From Bacteroidota bacterium (lineage in GTDB: Bacteria > Bacteroidota > Bacteroidia > M30B66): DNA of 64,000 nt. Position numbers and translations under genes: made by a program. The first letter of the stretch is position 1. Each line of letters begins with the position of its first letter. This document shows, one piece after another, positions 55,358 to 64,000 of this stretch. The stretch is from assembly GCA_027490225.1 (NCBI GenBank), contig JAIXYK010000053.1, forward strand, positions 1-64,000. Reading direction: 5' to 3'. The notes below the pieces were generated by a model. It saw nothing but the letters and a program-made list of their open reading frames with translations, was not told the origin of the DNA and did no database searches.

Positions 55358-57331
55358 TTATCGTAAAAGCGTTAAATAACCTGCTTTTCCTATCTTTTCT
55401 CCAGCAGCGTTAAAATATTCAATGGTCCAAAAATAAGTTCCATCTGAACATGATTTATTGTTGAAAGTTCCGTCCCAGCCCTGAGAAAGATTTTCGGTGA
55501 AAAAAATTTCTGAGCCCCAGCGATTTAAGATTCTAAGTGTGGCATTCTCAATTCCTTGCAACTGTTTTGGAATGAATACATCGTTAAATCCATCACCATT
55601 GGGTGTAAATGAATTGGGTAATTCAATCACAATATCGCATAACTCGGCAGCAATTGTTATTGAATCTCTTGTAAAACAGGTTCCATTATTTAATTGCAGC
55701 CAGTAAAGGCCAGCGGTATTTATATCAATGGTAGAAGTATTGGCCCCATTAGACCACAAATAAGTATTGGCAAAGTCTGAAGTTAAAGTAATGTTTTCGC
55801 CTTGACAAAAGCTGGTATCGTTTCCAAGTTCTAAGAGAGGTGTTGTATTAAATTCAAGTTGAATGCTGTCTCTTGTAAGGCATGGGCCATTGCTTGCATC
55901 TGCCCAATATATTCCTGAATTTGAAACATTTATAGATGGCGAAGTAGCCCCATCAGACCAAATATAAGCTTCAGCAATACCAGCATTTAATGTTATAAGT
56001 TCTATGTCGCAAAAAGAAGTGTCGGGCCCAAGGTCAAAAAATGGCGTTGATAAAAATGAAATTTCTATTGAATCTCTGCCAGAACATTGACCAGAAATGG
56101 TTTCTACCCAATAAATGCCTGGACTAAAGACAGTAACTATAGGAATTGCAGCGCCATTAGACCAGGTGTAAGAATCTGCAGGTCCTGCATTTAATGTAAA
56201 TTCAGTTGCATCGCAAACACTTGTATCTTTTCCTAATGAAGGTTTGATAAAATAATTGATGTTGATGGAATCTCGGGAACTACCGCAGCTATTGCTTGCC
56301 TGAAGCCAGAAATTCCCACTGTTGTTTACGGTAAACGAATTTGCGGTTGAATTGTCTTGCCATAAATAATTCGATATTGTTCCGCCTGAGCTTATGGGAG
56401 AAATGAGTAAAGGAATCTGGTCGCAAATGCTGGTGTCGTTTCCTAATTGTATATTAGGTAATAAATCTTGTGTTACCAGAATAGAATCTCTTGCTTTACA
56501 ATTATTTTTGGTTACTTCGAGCCAGTAAACGCCGGGGCTTGTTACCTGAATAGTGTCTCCAGTGGAAGAATTGCTCCAAAGATTGACCGAATTATCAATA
56601 TTGTCGTCAATTACAAGCGTAATTCCTTCGCAAACAGTGGTGTCCGCTCCTAATGAAAATTGAAGCGCTTCGGTTGTTGTGCCGAAATACACATCGTCTA
56701 TTCCTAAATCATCGAAACCAGTAACTCTGCGACTTTCAATTTGAATAAGTGCCGTTGTATTGTTGCCAGAATTCCATTCTGAACATAAATAAATCCATTG
56801 TGGGCAGCAAGGTTCGGTAATTAAACCCAGGTCTACTTCGGCCAATTCTTGTCCATTGATTCTTAAACCCATTAAAGGAGCTCCACCTGATATGCAATCA
56901 CCTTCGCGCGCCAAGTCCCGAATCCAGCAGGAAAATACGTAGTTTGTATTGGGTTGCACAGCAATTAAATCTTGCGTTCCTACGGGTAAGTTAGGATTGA
57001 ATGGTTTCCAGGCAACATCGGGGTTATCAATTGTAGCGTTACCGGTATCGAACCAGAGAAATCTCCCTGTGATTGGGTCACCGGTTGTATGATCTGTTTG
57101 AGGAGTATTGAAACAAGCTCCATAATTACGTGATGCAACAATTATGTAAGTGCCGGGTGTGGGAATGGTTGTGTATGGGTTTTCTGTAGTAAAACCTGGT
57201 GGAATATCTGTAAATGGAGCTGAAAAATCGGGATTGTAATCGGCCAAAAGATTAATGCCGTTGGAGCAGCATTGGCTTTGAGCAGCATTGTATGATAACA
57301 GAAGTAAACTAAATAAGTACAATTTTTTCAT
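55358..57331 (-). CDS. Type-B T9SS protein with carbohydrate-binding-like head (paralogue 1)
   Basis: 657 residues with a signal peptide (ending AAQSQ, ~19). Residues ~20-220 form a beta-sandwich-like head with a conserved 'QCCSNGINLLADYNPDFSAPF' start and 'NYVFSCWIRDLAREGDC...LMGLRINGQELAEVDL', plus a Cys pair in EPCCPQW. Then six ~70-residue CHU-type repeats ('LxLGxDTSxCxxxxxTLxAGxxxxYxWSxGAxxxxIxVxxxGxYWxxxxxxxC') and a gliding-motility-associated C-terminal domain (SFTPNGDGFNDVFIPK). Paralogous to 57593-60283 with the same head. It is probably a surface adhesin or carbohydrate-binding protein. An identical 31-nt element lies upstream of both genes. Confidence 0.88.
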   Translation of the reverse strand: MKKLYLFSLLLLSYNAAQSQCCSNGINLLADYNPDFSAPFTDIPPGFTTENPYTTIPTPGTYIIVASRNYGACFNTPQTDHTTGDPITGRFLWFDTGNATIDNPDVAWKPFNPNLPVGTQDLIAVQPNTNYVFSCWIRDLAREGDCISGGAPLMGLRINGQELAEVDLGLITEPCCPQWIYLCSEWNSGNNTTALIQIESRRVTGFDDLGIDDVYFGTTTEALQFSLGADTTVCEGITLVIDDNIDNSVNLWSNSSTGDTIQVTSPGVYWLEVTKNNCKARDSILVTQDLLPNIQLGNDTSICDQIPLLISPISSGGTISNYLWQDNSTANSFTVNNSGNFWLQASNSCGSSRDSININYFIKPSLGKDTSVCDATEFTLNAGPADSYTWSNGAAIPIVTVFSPGIYWVETISGQCSGRDSIEISFLSTPFFDLGPDTSFCDIELITLNAGIAEAYIWSDGATSPSINVSNSGIYWADASNGPCLTRDSIQLEFNTTPLLELGNDTSFCQGENITLTSDFANTYLWSNGANTSTIDINTAGLYWLQLNNGTCFTRDSITIAAELCDIVIELPNSFTPNGDGFNDVFIPKQLQGIENATLRILNRWGSEIFFTENLSQGWDGTFNNKSCSDGTYFWTIEYFNAAGEKIGKAGYLTLLR

Positions 57332-57373
57332 ACACTAGAATTTTACTAAAGGTGGAAAGAGCATTATTCAAAT

Positions 57374-57404
57374 CTACATTAAACTCTTCGAAGGTTTAAT
57401 GTAG
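57374..57404. promoter_or_regulatory. 31-nt near-perfect palindrome in the leader of the type-B gene
   Basis: CTACATTAAAC, a T, CTTC / GAAG, then GTTTAATGTAG: an 11-bp arm plus a 4-bp inner stem with one bulge. It lies about 43-73 nt upstream of the start at 57331. The paralogue leader (60284-60370) lacks an equivalent palindrome. Confidence 0.55.
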
Positions 57405-57409
57405 TAGCT

Positions 57410-57440
57410 GAATTAGGGTATTTTTTTGGGTAGTTGAAAA
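57410..57440 (-). promoter_or_regulatory. Upstream element shared by two type-B paralogues, copy A
   Basis: 31 identical bases occur here and at 60371-60401. Read on the minus strand it contains a direct repeat, TACCC-AAAAAAA-TACCC, ending TAATTC. It lies about 79 nt upstream of the start codon. The spaced direct repeat resembles what a LytTR-type regulator would bind or an extended promoter; that is a suggestion only. Confidence 0.6.
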
Positions 57441-57592
57441 ACTATAAATCCATTTTTCTAGATGTCGTTTTATAGATAGTGCCACCCTTTGAATAAATGC
57501 ATTATACTACAATCATTTCTATATTTTGAAAGAACCTTATTAAGTCAAATTATACGTTATAAAAAGGGAAATTTAATTCAAAAAATTTGTAG

Positions 57593-60283
57593 TTAACGCA
57601 ATAACATTACAAATCCTCTTTCAATTTTAACATTCTTACTATAATCTTTATATTCAATTATATAAGCATAAATATCTTGTTGAACCTGGCGCTGAAAATA
57701 AGTCCCATTCCATCCTTTATTTATGTCATTACTTTCAAAAATTAACTCGCCTATTCTATTGAAAACCATCATATTGAATTCAATTATTCCTGTGCCTTTT
57801 GCATAAAATTCATCATTAACATTGTCACCGTTGGGGGTAAAAGAAGTTGGAATATATAATTGCCCTTCTTTATTGATAGTTGCTAAAAATGACCTGGTGA
57901 AAATACAACCATTGGAACCTGTATAATATAAAGTAAAGCGCTGATTATCTATAATAATTATCTTTTGGCTTTCACATGTATCACAAAGCAATAAATCTTC
58001 GGGTTGCCACCAGAATTCAGAATAATTTCCAAAACTCCACACATTCAAAGAATCCCCAAATTGAATTAAAGTATCAGTTGGAAGCATTGCTTCAGGTTCA
58101 TCTATGTTTATAGAAAGTGTATCGTAAGCGATTCCACATTCTTGTACAACTGATACCCTAATGTCGTAATTACCAGTATCTTCGAAGCAAAACAAAATAG
58201 AGTTATCATTCTCTTCAAGATTTTCACTATAAATCTTATTATTGATAAACCAAGAAACTTCATTCAAATTAGTTCCTACAGCATTGATTTTAATACAATC
58301 TCCTTTACAAATAGAGGAATCACTGAGTTCTAAGTAAATATTTGGGGATAAGATTTCGGTTACTATAAAATTGGCAGAGTCAACACAGCCATAAATATCC
58401 GAAACATTTACTTGATAATTGCCAGACTGATAAATAATTACTGTATTGCTATTCTGTCCATTGCTCCAAGCAATCTGATTAAAATTTCCAGGTAATGAAA
58501 ATGTTATGGAATCATTTGCACATAATTGCATTTCAGGAAAAATTGGAATTAAATAATTATTGTAGAAATTTAAATTTATAGTAATAATTGAATCACAGCC
58601 AGATGACGTTGTGAGCGTATCATAGAAAGTTCCTGCAGATGTTGCTATTGTTCCATTGGGTAGAACATAGCTTTGTCCATTACATAGTTGAATGTTTTGC
58701 GCAACAGTTATAGATGGTGTTATTGTTAAATTGATGGTAATGATTGAATCGCAGCCTGATGTAGTTGTCAGTGTATCGAGAAAAGTTCCCGAAGAAGTAA
58801 CTGTTGTTCCATTGGGTAGAGTATAGCTCTGACCATTACAGATATTAATGTTTTGTATTGAATTAACTGTCGGTAAAATCTGAATTTCTATAACCCGTAA
58901 ACTATCGCAATCAAACTGATTTTGAATGTTCAAGGTGTCTGAATAAAAACCAGATTGTGATAACGTTATACCAGTTGAAGAGGTGTATGAAGCCCCTGAG
59001 CACAGAGCAACCTGAATTGTGTCAAAATTTGTTGGATACCAATTAATTACCCGTTGGATTATGCTATCGCAACCCCAATAACCTAATACATTCAATGTGT
59101 CAGGATATGTTCCAGGTGAGCTTACATTATTTCCATTACTCAAAGTGTATGTTGAACCTGGGCAAATGAAAATTGTGTCAATTGGGATTATTAGTTGAAA
59201 GAATAATACAGCTATCGAATCAATTGAAACTCCGCAACTATTGCTTGCTTCCAGCCAATATACACCACTGCCATTTACTGTCAAATTATTGGCGGTTGAA
59301 TTGTTTTGCCAGATATAATTTGAAATTTGACCGCCAGCATTTGTGGGCGAAATAAGAAACTGAATTTGATTACAAATGGAAGTGTCGTTTCCTAGGTTTA
59401 TTTCTGGTAATAAATCCAATGTAACTGTAATTGAATCTCTTGCTTTGCAATTGTTTTTAGTTACTTCAAGCCAATAAGTGCCAGGACTTGTAATTTGAAT
59501 AGAATCTCCACTTGAATAATCACTCCAAAAATTGGTTGAGTTATCTATATTATCCGACACAACAAGTGTAACTCCTTCGCAAACAGCGGTATCGGCTCCT
59601 AATGAAAATTGAAGTGCTTCTGTTGTTGTGCCGAAATACACATCATCGATACCTAAATCATTCCAACCGTCAGCTCTTCTACTTTCAATTTGAATAAGTG
59701 CAGTTGTGTTGACACCTGAATTCCATTCTGCACATAAATAGGTCCATTGTGGACAACAAGGATTTGTGATAAGCGCCAAATCAACTTCGGCCATTTCCTC
59801 GCCATTAATTCGTAAACCCATTAAAGGAGCTCCGCCTGTAATACAATCTTGCTCCCGCGCTAAATCGCGAATCCAACAAGAAAAGACGTAGATTGTATTT
59901 GGCGAAACAGTAATTAAACTTTGAGTGCCCTCAGGTAGTGAAGGGTCGAATGGTTGCCAGGCAAGCTCTGGTGTAGTAGGAGAGGCTGAGGCGCTGGCAT
60001 CAAACCATAAAAATCGACCATTTATAGGGTCGCCTGTAGTGTGGTCGCCTTGAGGTGTGCTGAAACAAGCGCCATAATCGCGCATAGGAACAATTATATA
60101 GGTGCCTGGAGTTGGGTAAAAAGTGTAAGGATTAGCAGTGATAAATCCAGGAGGAACATCATCAAATGGAGCTGAAAAATCGGGGTTGTAATTGGCTAAA
60201 AGGTTTATTCCATTGGAGCAACATTGGCTATGAACAGAACCACATGAAATTAAAAGATAACTAATTAAGTAAACGTTTTTCAT
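57593..60283 (-). CDS. Type-B T9SS protein, large paralogue 2
   Basis: 896 residues with a signal peptide ending VHSQ (~20). The head (~20-225) matches the paralogue at 55358 nearly residue for residue ('QCCSNGINLLANYNPDFSAPF', 'SCWIRDLAREQDC', 'CCPQW'). Two CHU-type repeats follow, then three or four Cys modules ('CNGQSYTLPNGTTVTSSGTF...GCDSIITINL'), Ig-like segments and a gliding-motility-associated C-terminal domain (SFTPNGDNVNDEFYAKG). The longer middle, absent from paralogue 1, seems to be added modules. It is a probable surface adhesin. It carries the same upstream 31-nt element. Confidence 0.88.
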   Translation of the reverse strand: MKNVYLISYLLISCGSVHSQCCSNGINLLANYNPDFSAPFDDVPPGFITANPYTFYPTPGTYIIVPMRDYGACFSTPQGDHTTGDPINGRFLWFDASASASPTTPELAWQPFDPSLPEGTQSLITVSPNTIYVFSCWIRDLAREQDCITGGAPLMGLRINGEEMAEVDLALITNPCCPQWTYLCAEWNSGVNTTALIQIESRRADGWNDLGIDDVYFGTTTEALQFSLGADTAVCEGVTLVVSDNIDNSTNFWSDYSSGDSIQITSPGTYWLEVTKNNCKARDSITVTLDLLPEINLGNDTSICNQIQFLISPTNAGGQISNYIWQNNSTANNLTVNGSGVYWLEASNSCGVSIDSIAVLFFQLIIPIDTIFICPGSTYTLSNGNNVSSPGTYPDTLNVLGYWGCDSIIQRVINWYPTNFDTIQVALCSGASYTSSTGITLSQSGFYSDTLNIQNQFDCDSLRVIEIQILPTVNSIQNINICNGQSYTLPNGTTVTSSGTFLDTLTTTSGCDSIITINLTITPSITVAQNIQLCNGQSYVLPNGTIATSAGTFYDTLTTSSGCDSIITINLNFYNNYLIPIFPEMQLCANDSITFSLPGNFNQIAWSNGQNSNTVIIYQSGNYQVNVSDIYGCVDSANFIVTEILSPNIYLELSDSSICKGDCIKINAVGTNLNEVSWFINNKIYSENLEENDNSILFCFEDTGNYDIRVSVVQECGIAYDTLSINIDEPEAMLPTDTLIQFGDSLNVWSFGNYSEFWWQPEDLLLCDTCESQKIIIIDNQRFTLYYTGSNGCIFTRSFLATINKEGQLYIPTSFTPNGDNVNDEFYAKGTGIIEFNMMVFNRIGELIFESNDINKGWNGTYFQRQVQQDIYAYIIEYKDYSKNVKIERGFVMLLR

Positions 60284-60370
60284 GCTTCAGAATTTTAATA
60301 AAGTTGAAAACAATTGAAAGCGTAGTTTTCAAATTTACTTTAATCTTGTCTGAAGTTTTTAGCAGTGGTA

Positions 60371-60401
60371 GAATTAGGGTATTTTTTTGGGTAGTTGAAA
60401 A
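60371..60401 (-). promoter_or_regulatory. Upstream element shared by two type-B paralogues, copy B
   Basis: Identical to 57410-57440 over 31 bases, with the TACCC-A7-TACCC direct repeat on the minus strand. It lies about 88 nt upstream of the start codon at 60283. The surrounding leader is much less conserved than this block. Confidence 0.6.
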
Positions 60402-60429
60402 TAAAAATAATTAAAAATGGATTTCTAAA

Positions 60430-62865
60430 TCACCTGTTATGCAGAATCGTAAAAGGTTTTGAAATGTTATTCGACTGAATAAAATAAAGGCCGCTTTGAA
60501 ACAAACGCACATTTATTTCCATGCGTTTTGTGTTTGAGATGGTTTGGAAAACCAATCTGCCTTGTGCATCAAAAATGCGGATGGGTAGGCTCGGAAATTC
60601 ACTTTCAAGAATTAAAGTTTCATCTGCAGGAATGGGATAAACCTTTAGTTGATTTGAATTGATTGAATTTATTCCAACACTTGAAAGTAATACGCAATTG
60701 GAGGTATCGCGACAGTTTCCTGAGCTTGTTTCCAGTGCATAATTTCCATCAGAAGTTGCTGTAAAAGTTGGGTTTGTTTCACCAGAAATACTTGCAAAGT
60801 CGGCATCACAATTTAACCATTGCAATTGTACATTTTGAGGTAGATTTAATGCTGTAAACACGTTATCGTTTATTGAAATTTCAGCGTTTAAGGTGTCGAA
60901 TGTTAAATTGAGTGTGAGCAAACTATCGCAACCGTTAGCAGCAGTTAATGTGGTTTGATAAATACCTGATTGAGTAAAGGTTTGGTTGCCAATGTTGTAT
61001 GTTTCGCCAGCACAAATATTAATTGTTTGACTCTTTATTGAGACAGGTGTAACCTCCAAATTCAGAATCTCTACATTCTCGCAACTTCCATTTGTTGATA
61101 TGAATCTTGGATATACGCCATTGTTTTTTAACCAATATCCATTATAAAAAACCGAATCACCTGCGCAAATTTGATTGTAAATGTTTGTTCGGTTGATGCA
61201 CGTGGTATGTTTGGTTAAAAACATATCTTGTGCATAAATCGGAAACCATATAGCTGTATCGGAATTTAAGCTTATTGTTGTTGTTGTGCTATTTGTATAA
61301 TTAAATTGATAATCATTCGTGAAATGACCAGCACAATACAATAGGCCATTTGTATCAGTAACCATTTCGTTAATTTGAGCCTTTCCTAGTTCAGAATAAA
61401 AAATACGTTGTGAAAGATAATTGCCATCAGTTGTATAACGCAGTATATAAGGGTTAGGTGGACTATTAAAAGCATTTGTTCCAGGTGTTAAGGGAACTAT
61501 TGGAGATGCAGGGTCAACATCAACAATTTTGCAGCGCGTTGTACCGCTCATATACAAACGACCTGCACAATCAATTGCTAATTCTAAACCTTGAACATCG
61601 CCACTTATGCCAGTGTCAGAATCTGGTCCAAACAACCAATGCGCCCAACGGATTGCCCCATTATCTGTGTAACTCGCTATATAAGCATTATCTTGAACAG
61701 TTTCATAAGTATATCTTGGGATTTCATACGTGGATGTATCTGGATCGAAATCAGTTAAAGGTAAAGTAGGAATAAAGTTTGGCTGGTAACCAACAATTCC
61801 TGTGATATACATATTATCGTAAGCATCAAAAACAATATCAAATCCAGCAGTATTGGCATGACCTTCAATTTCTTTAGCCCAGATAAATGTTCCTGTGGAT
61901 GAAAATTTAGCAAAAAACATACGGGCTCCAAATGCATAATCGGGTAAAATCAATGTGGCGGCAGGATTTCCCGAAACTATTTCAAGTGTGTCCAAATATG
62001 AACCGGTAATTACTACTTCATCATTACTATTTATTCCAATGGCAGCTACACTTAAACCCCAAGGCGTAGGCCCAAATATTTTCATGTAATTTTCAAAAAC
62101 CGGAATTCCATTTGCATTTAACTTCATTAGTAGGCCTTTGTATTTGCCTGGATAAATGGTATCGATTATCACTTCGTTATGCGTAACAATAAAGTTGCCC
62201 GATATTACCCCAGTAATTATAAGTTGATTGTCGGATGTGCAATCTATATCTGAGAAAAGAATGTTATTGTAGTAGGGCTCTTCACCGGGGGCAAGAGGTA
62301 TATCTATATAGGTAAAATGAGTTTTCCATAAAAAATTACCATCCGTATCAAATTTGCCTATATAGCCTACAAAGTTTGTAGATAAATTTAACTGAACTGT
62401 AGTATCGGTCGGATTTAAATTCACATTATTAGGGCCATTCCCACTGATTATAATATTCCCTGAATTATCGACTACAATAGCGTTAGAAGTTTCAAATCCT
62501 AATGAACCTAAATTTTTAACCCATACAGCATTTCCTTGGGGATCAAGTTTCGCAAAAAATAATTGAGAAGCCCCATTGCCTAAATTTACAATTTGATTAC
62601 TATCTGCATTAAATTCTAATACATTGTTTAATAATGGAAAAAGCGGATCAGTCGGATTTGCATGTAACGTATCGGAAAATGTTCCCAAAATATAGAGGAA
62701 ACCATTTTTATCAATAGCCATATCGCTTATGTAATCTTGCTGGATAGAACCGAAGGTTTTTACCCATTGAAATGCAGGTGTTTGTCCGATTGCTTTTGAA
62801 AAAGACAACACTAAAACAAATAAAACCAGTTTGCATTTAATGCAATTTAAGTTGAAGTATTTCAT
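60430..62865 (-). CDS. T9SS-exported SBBP-like propeller protein
   Basis: 811 residues with a signal peptide ending AIGQ (~28). Residues ~30-500 show SBBP-type repeats ('DKNGFLYILGTFSDT', 'VVDNSGNIIISGNG', 'DAYDNMYITGIVG', 'DCAGRLYMSGTT'). Two Cys modules follow ('CAGDSVFYNGYWLKNNGVY' and 'CAGETYNIGNQTFTQSGIYQ...GCDSLLTLNLT'), then a Trp/Cys module ('LQWLNCDADF...CRDTSNCVLL') and a C-terminal sorting domain whose motif is YPIPADETLIL instead of YPNP. It is 27 nt upstream of no gene on its 5' side but follows the partial gene 62893 on the same strand, so the two may be co-transcribed. Confidence 0.83.
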   Translation of the reverse strand: MKYFNLNCIKCKLVLFVLVLSFSKAIGQTPAFQWVKTFGSIQQDYISDMAIDKNGFLYILGTFSDTLHANPTDPLFPLLNNVLEFNADSNQIVNLGNGASQLFFAKLDPQGNAVWVKNLGSLGFETSNAIVVDNSGNIIISGNGPNNVNLNPTDTTVQLNLSTNFVGYIGKFDTDGNFLWKTHFTYIDIPLAPGEEPYYNNILFSDIDCTSDNQLIITGVISGNFIVTHNEVIIDTIYPGKYKGLLMKLNANGIPVFENYMKIFGPTPWGLSVAAIGINSNDEVVITGSYLDTLEIVSGNPAATLILPDYAFGARMFFAKFSSTGTFIWAKEIEGHANTAGFDIVFDAYDNMYITGIVGYQPNFIPTLPLTDFDPDTSTYEIPRYTYETVQDNAYIASYTDNGAIRWAHWLFGPDSDTGISGDVQGLELAIDCAGRLYMSGTTRCKIVDVDPASPIVPLTPGTNAFNSPPNPYILRYTTDGNYLSQRIFYSELGKAQINEMVTDTNGLLYCAGHFTNDYQFNYTNSTTTTISLNSDTAIWFPIYAQDMFLTKHTTCINRTNIYNQICAGDSVFYNGYWLKNNGVYPRFISTNGSCENVEILNLEVTPVSIKSQTINICAGETYNIGNQTFTQSGIYQTTLTAANGCDSLLTLNLTFDTLNAEISINDNVFTALNLPQNVQLQWLNCDADFASISGETNPTFTATSDGNYALETSSGNCRDTSNCVLLSSVGINSINSNQLKVYPIPADETLILESEFPSLPIRIFDAQGRLVFQTISNTKRMEINVRLFQSGLYFIQSNNISKPFTILHNR

Positions 62866-62892
62866 GTAGTTTGTTAGTGTTGGATTTTAGTT

Positions 62893-64000
62893 TTATTGCT
62901 TCACAACCTTGTACCTACATTCATCTACTTCCAACACATACATGGCCGGCGCTAATTCCCGAAAGTTGATGATTTGCTTTTGGGCGTTTCCTTTGGTGGA
63001 AATTACAAGCGCTCCAGTGGCGGTAAAAAGGCGAATGTCATAACTTGATTTTTCTAAGGTAAATTCAAGTTGTTCATTTACTGGGTTAGGCGAAACAATT
63101 AAATTATCGCACAATGAACCTTGTTTTTCGGGTGTTGATGATTTAATGATTTGTCTGCAATTGCTTGTGTCTACACATTCGCCGATGGTAATTACAGCAC
63201 CATAATTACCAGTTGTTTGGGGTACGAAAGAAGTTTGTGTTGCTCCGGGAATGGCTTGTCCGGTGGTGCAATTAATCCATTGAATGCTGGTGGGAGAGCC
63301 ATTCACATAGAGCATAGAATCTGTCTGAAAAATTTGGGCGTTAAAATTCAGTATTTCGGCTTCAATTGTCAGTATGCTATCACAACCGCTTGCGTTGGTA
63401 AGGGTTTGGGTATAAATACCAGAATTGCTGTAGGTAATTCCATTTATTGAAATCGGATTGCATTCGTTGAGTGATAAGGTCGACTCAATTAGTTGACAAG
63501 TATTCAGTTTCACCAACCAACAATCATAGCTAGTATAATTATCAACGGTGCTATGATTGCCTGAAACATCATTATCATTTGAACCAGATGTTCCTGAAAC
63601 AATAAATCCTCCATCATTCGTCTGTATAATGGAGCTAGCATATTCAGGAAATGAACCTCCTAAAGATTTTTGCCACTCAGTTGTTCCTGTATTATTTAGT
63701 TTCACTAACCAATAATCCATCGAACCATGATTGCCTGAAACATCACCATCATTTGAATCCGAGTAACCTGAAACAATGTATCCTCCACCAATTGTCTGTT
63801 GAATAGATACTAAGTGTTCATACCCAGCTCCTCCTAACGATTTTTGCCACTCAATTGCTCCTATACTTGTTAGTTTAACAATCCAGTAATCTAGGCCACC
63901 ATGATTGCCTGAGACATCACCATCATTTGAACTAGACATACCTGCAAAAATGTATCCTCCATCATTTGTTTGTTGGATAGGCCCTCCTGAATCTGCCGAT
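62893..64000 (-). CDS. T9SS-exported repeat protein, 5' end outside the window
   Basis: The frame stays open to the window edge; the internal Met at 63939 is mid-repeat and not the true start (upstream codons read SADSGGPIQQTNDGGYIFAG). At least three ~55-residue repeats of the form 'SIQQTxDGGYIVSGxSxSNDGDVSGNHGxxDYWLVKLNxxGxxEWQKSLGG' are visible, then a Cys module ('CNPISINGITYSNSGIY'), a Trp/Cys module ('IQWINCTTGQ...CVDTSNC') and a sorting domain (SPNPVNEQLEF). The repeats match a widespread Bacteroidota surface-protein unit. The gap to the next gene downstream (60430-62865) is 27 nt. Confidence 0.85.
   Translation of the reverse strand, partial: SADSGGPIQQTNDGGYIFAGMSSSNDGDVSGNHGGLDYWIVKLTSIGAIEWQKSLGGAGYEHLVSIQQTIGGGYIVSGYSDSNDGDVSGNHGSMDYWLVKLNNTGTTEWQKSLGGSFPEYASSIIQTNDGGFIVSGTSGSNDNDVSGNHSTVDNYTSYDCWLVKLNTCQLIESTLSLNECNPISINGITYSNSGIYTQTLTNASGCDSILTIEAEILNFNAQIFQTDSMLYVNGSPTSIQWINCTTGQAIPGATQTSFVPQTTGNYGAVITIGECVDTSNCRQIIKSSTPEKQGSLCDNLIVSPNPVNEQLEFTLEKSSYDIRLFTATGALVISTKGNAQKQIINFRELAPAMYVLEVDECRYKVVKQ

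Overview
The window is AT-rich bacterial DNA. It almost certainly comes from a free-living Bacteroidota (Flavobacteriales/Sphingobacteriales/Cytophagales grade; no finer placement is supported). Evidence: at least eleven large secreted proteins end in type IX secretion (T9SS) sorting domains, either type A (YPNP/FPNP) or the gliding-motility-associated type B (SFTPNGDGxND). There is also a type III glutamine synthetase, LytTR response regulators, TPR sensor kinases and TPR-class III cyclases. I found no rRNA, tRNA, CRISPR array, transposase or integrase.

Region 1 (1-6.2 kb) is an accessory, cassette-like stretch. Short unrelated genes are followed by 120-130 bp imperfect palindromes that look like integron attC sites. 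It holds a small secreted protein, a T9SS FG-GAP-like protein, a divergent HxlR regulator/NmrA-reductase pair sharing a large palindromic operator, an AraC-type regulator that has lost its DNA-binding domain, and an MBL-fold hydrolase. Region 2 (6.3-9.8 kb) is a two-gene phosphorelay: a TPR hybrid histidine kinase overlapping a LytTR response regulator by 4 nt. Region 3 (10.3-14.4 kb) is a likely operon of one T9SS protein and two lipoproteins. Region 4 (14.8-19.1 kb) is a nitrogen module: glutamine synthetase III, the ammonium channel Amt and a tandem universal stress protein. Region 5 (19.3-29.4 kb) carries secreted beta-propeller proteins, a TolB-propeller/amidohydrolase fusion, and a TPR-adenylate cyclase.

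Region 6 (29.5-42.3 kb) is a single 4231-residue secreted gene. It contains N-terminal beta-solenoid repeats, LamG, leucine-rich repeats, a subtilisin-fold protease that lacks the usual histidine, MBG domains laced with nine KRSVNG motifs, Cys/Trp 28-residue repeats, Ig-like repeats and a T9SS tail. Region 7 (42.6-48.5 kb) has a T9SS propeller protein and a large M43-type metalloprotease. Region 8 (48.8-55.1 kb) is a signalling island: a REC-adenylate cyclase, a single-domain REC, a TPR histidine kinase split by a 10-A tract, an AbiEii-type toxin with a probable antitoxin, and a second histidine kinase whose kinase domain nearly duplicates the first. Region 9 (55.4-64 kb) is a minus-strand run of large secreted proteins, including two paralogous type-B proteins that share an identical upstream element.

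Structure not explained by coding includes three copies of a GC-rich ~102 bp REP-like repeat (44.6, 48.7, 55.2 kb), all just downstream of minus-strand stops and showing compensatory stem changes. There is also a complex inverted repeat at 24.2 kb and a strong bidirectional terminator at 29.5 kb. The strongest leads are the KRSVNG-studded protease/adhesin, the attC-like palindromes, the REP-like family and the A10-split kinase.
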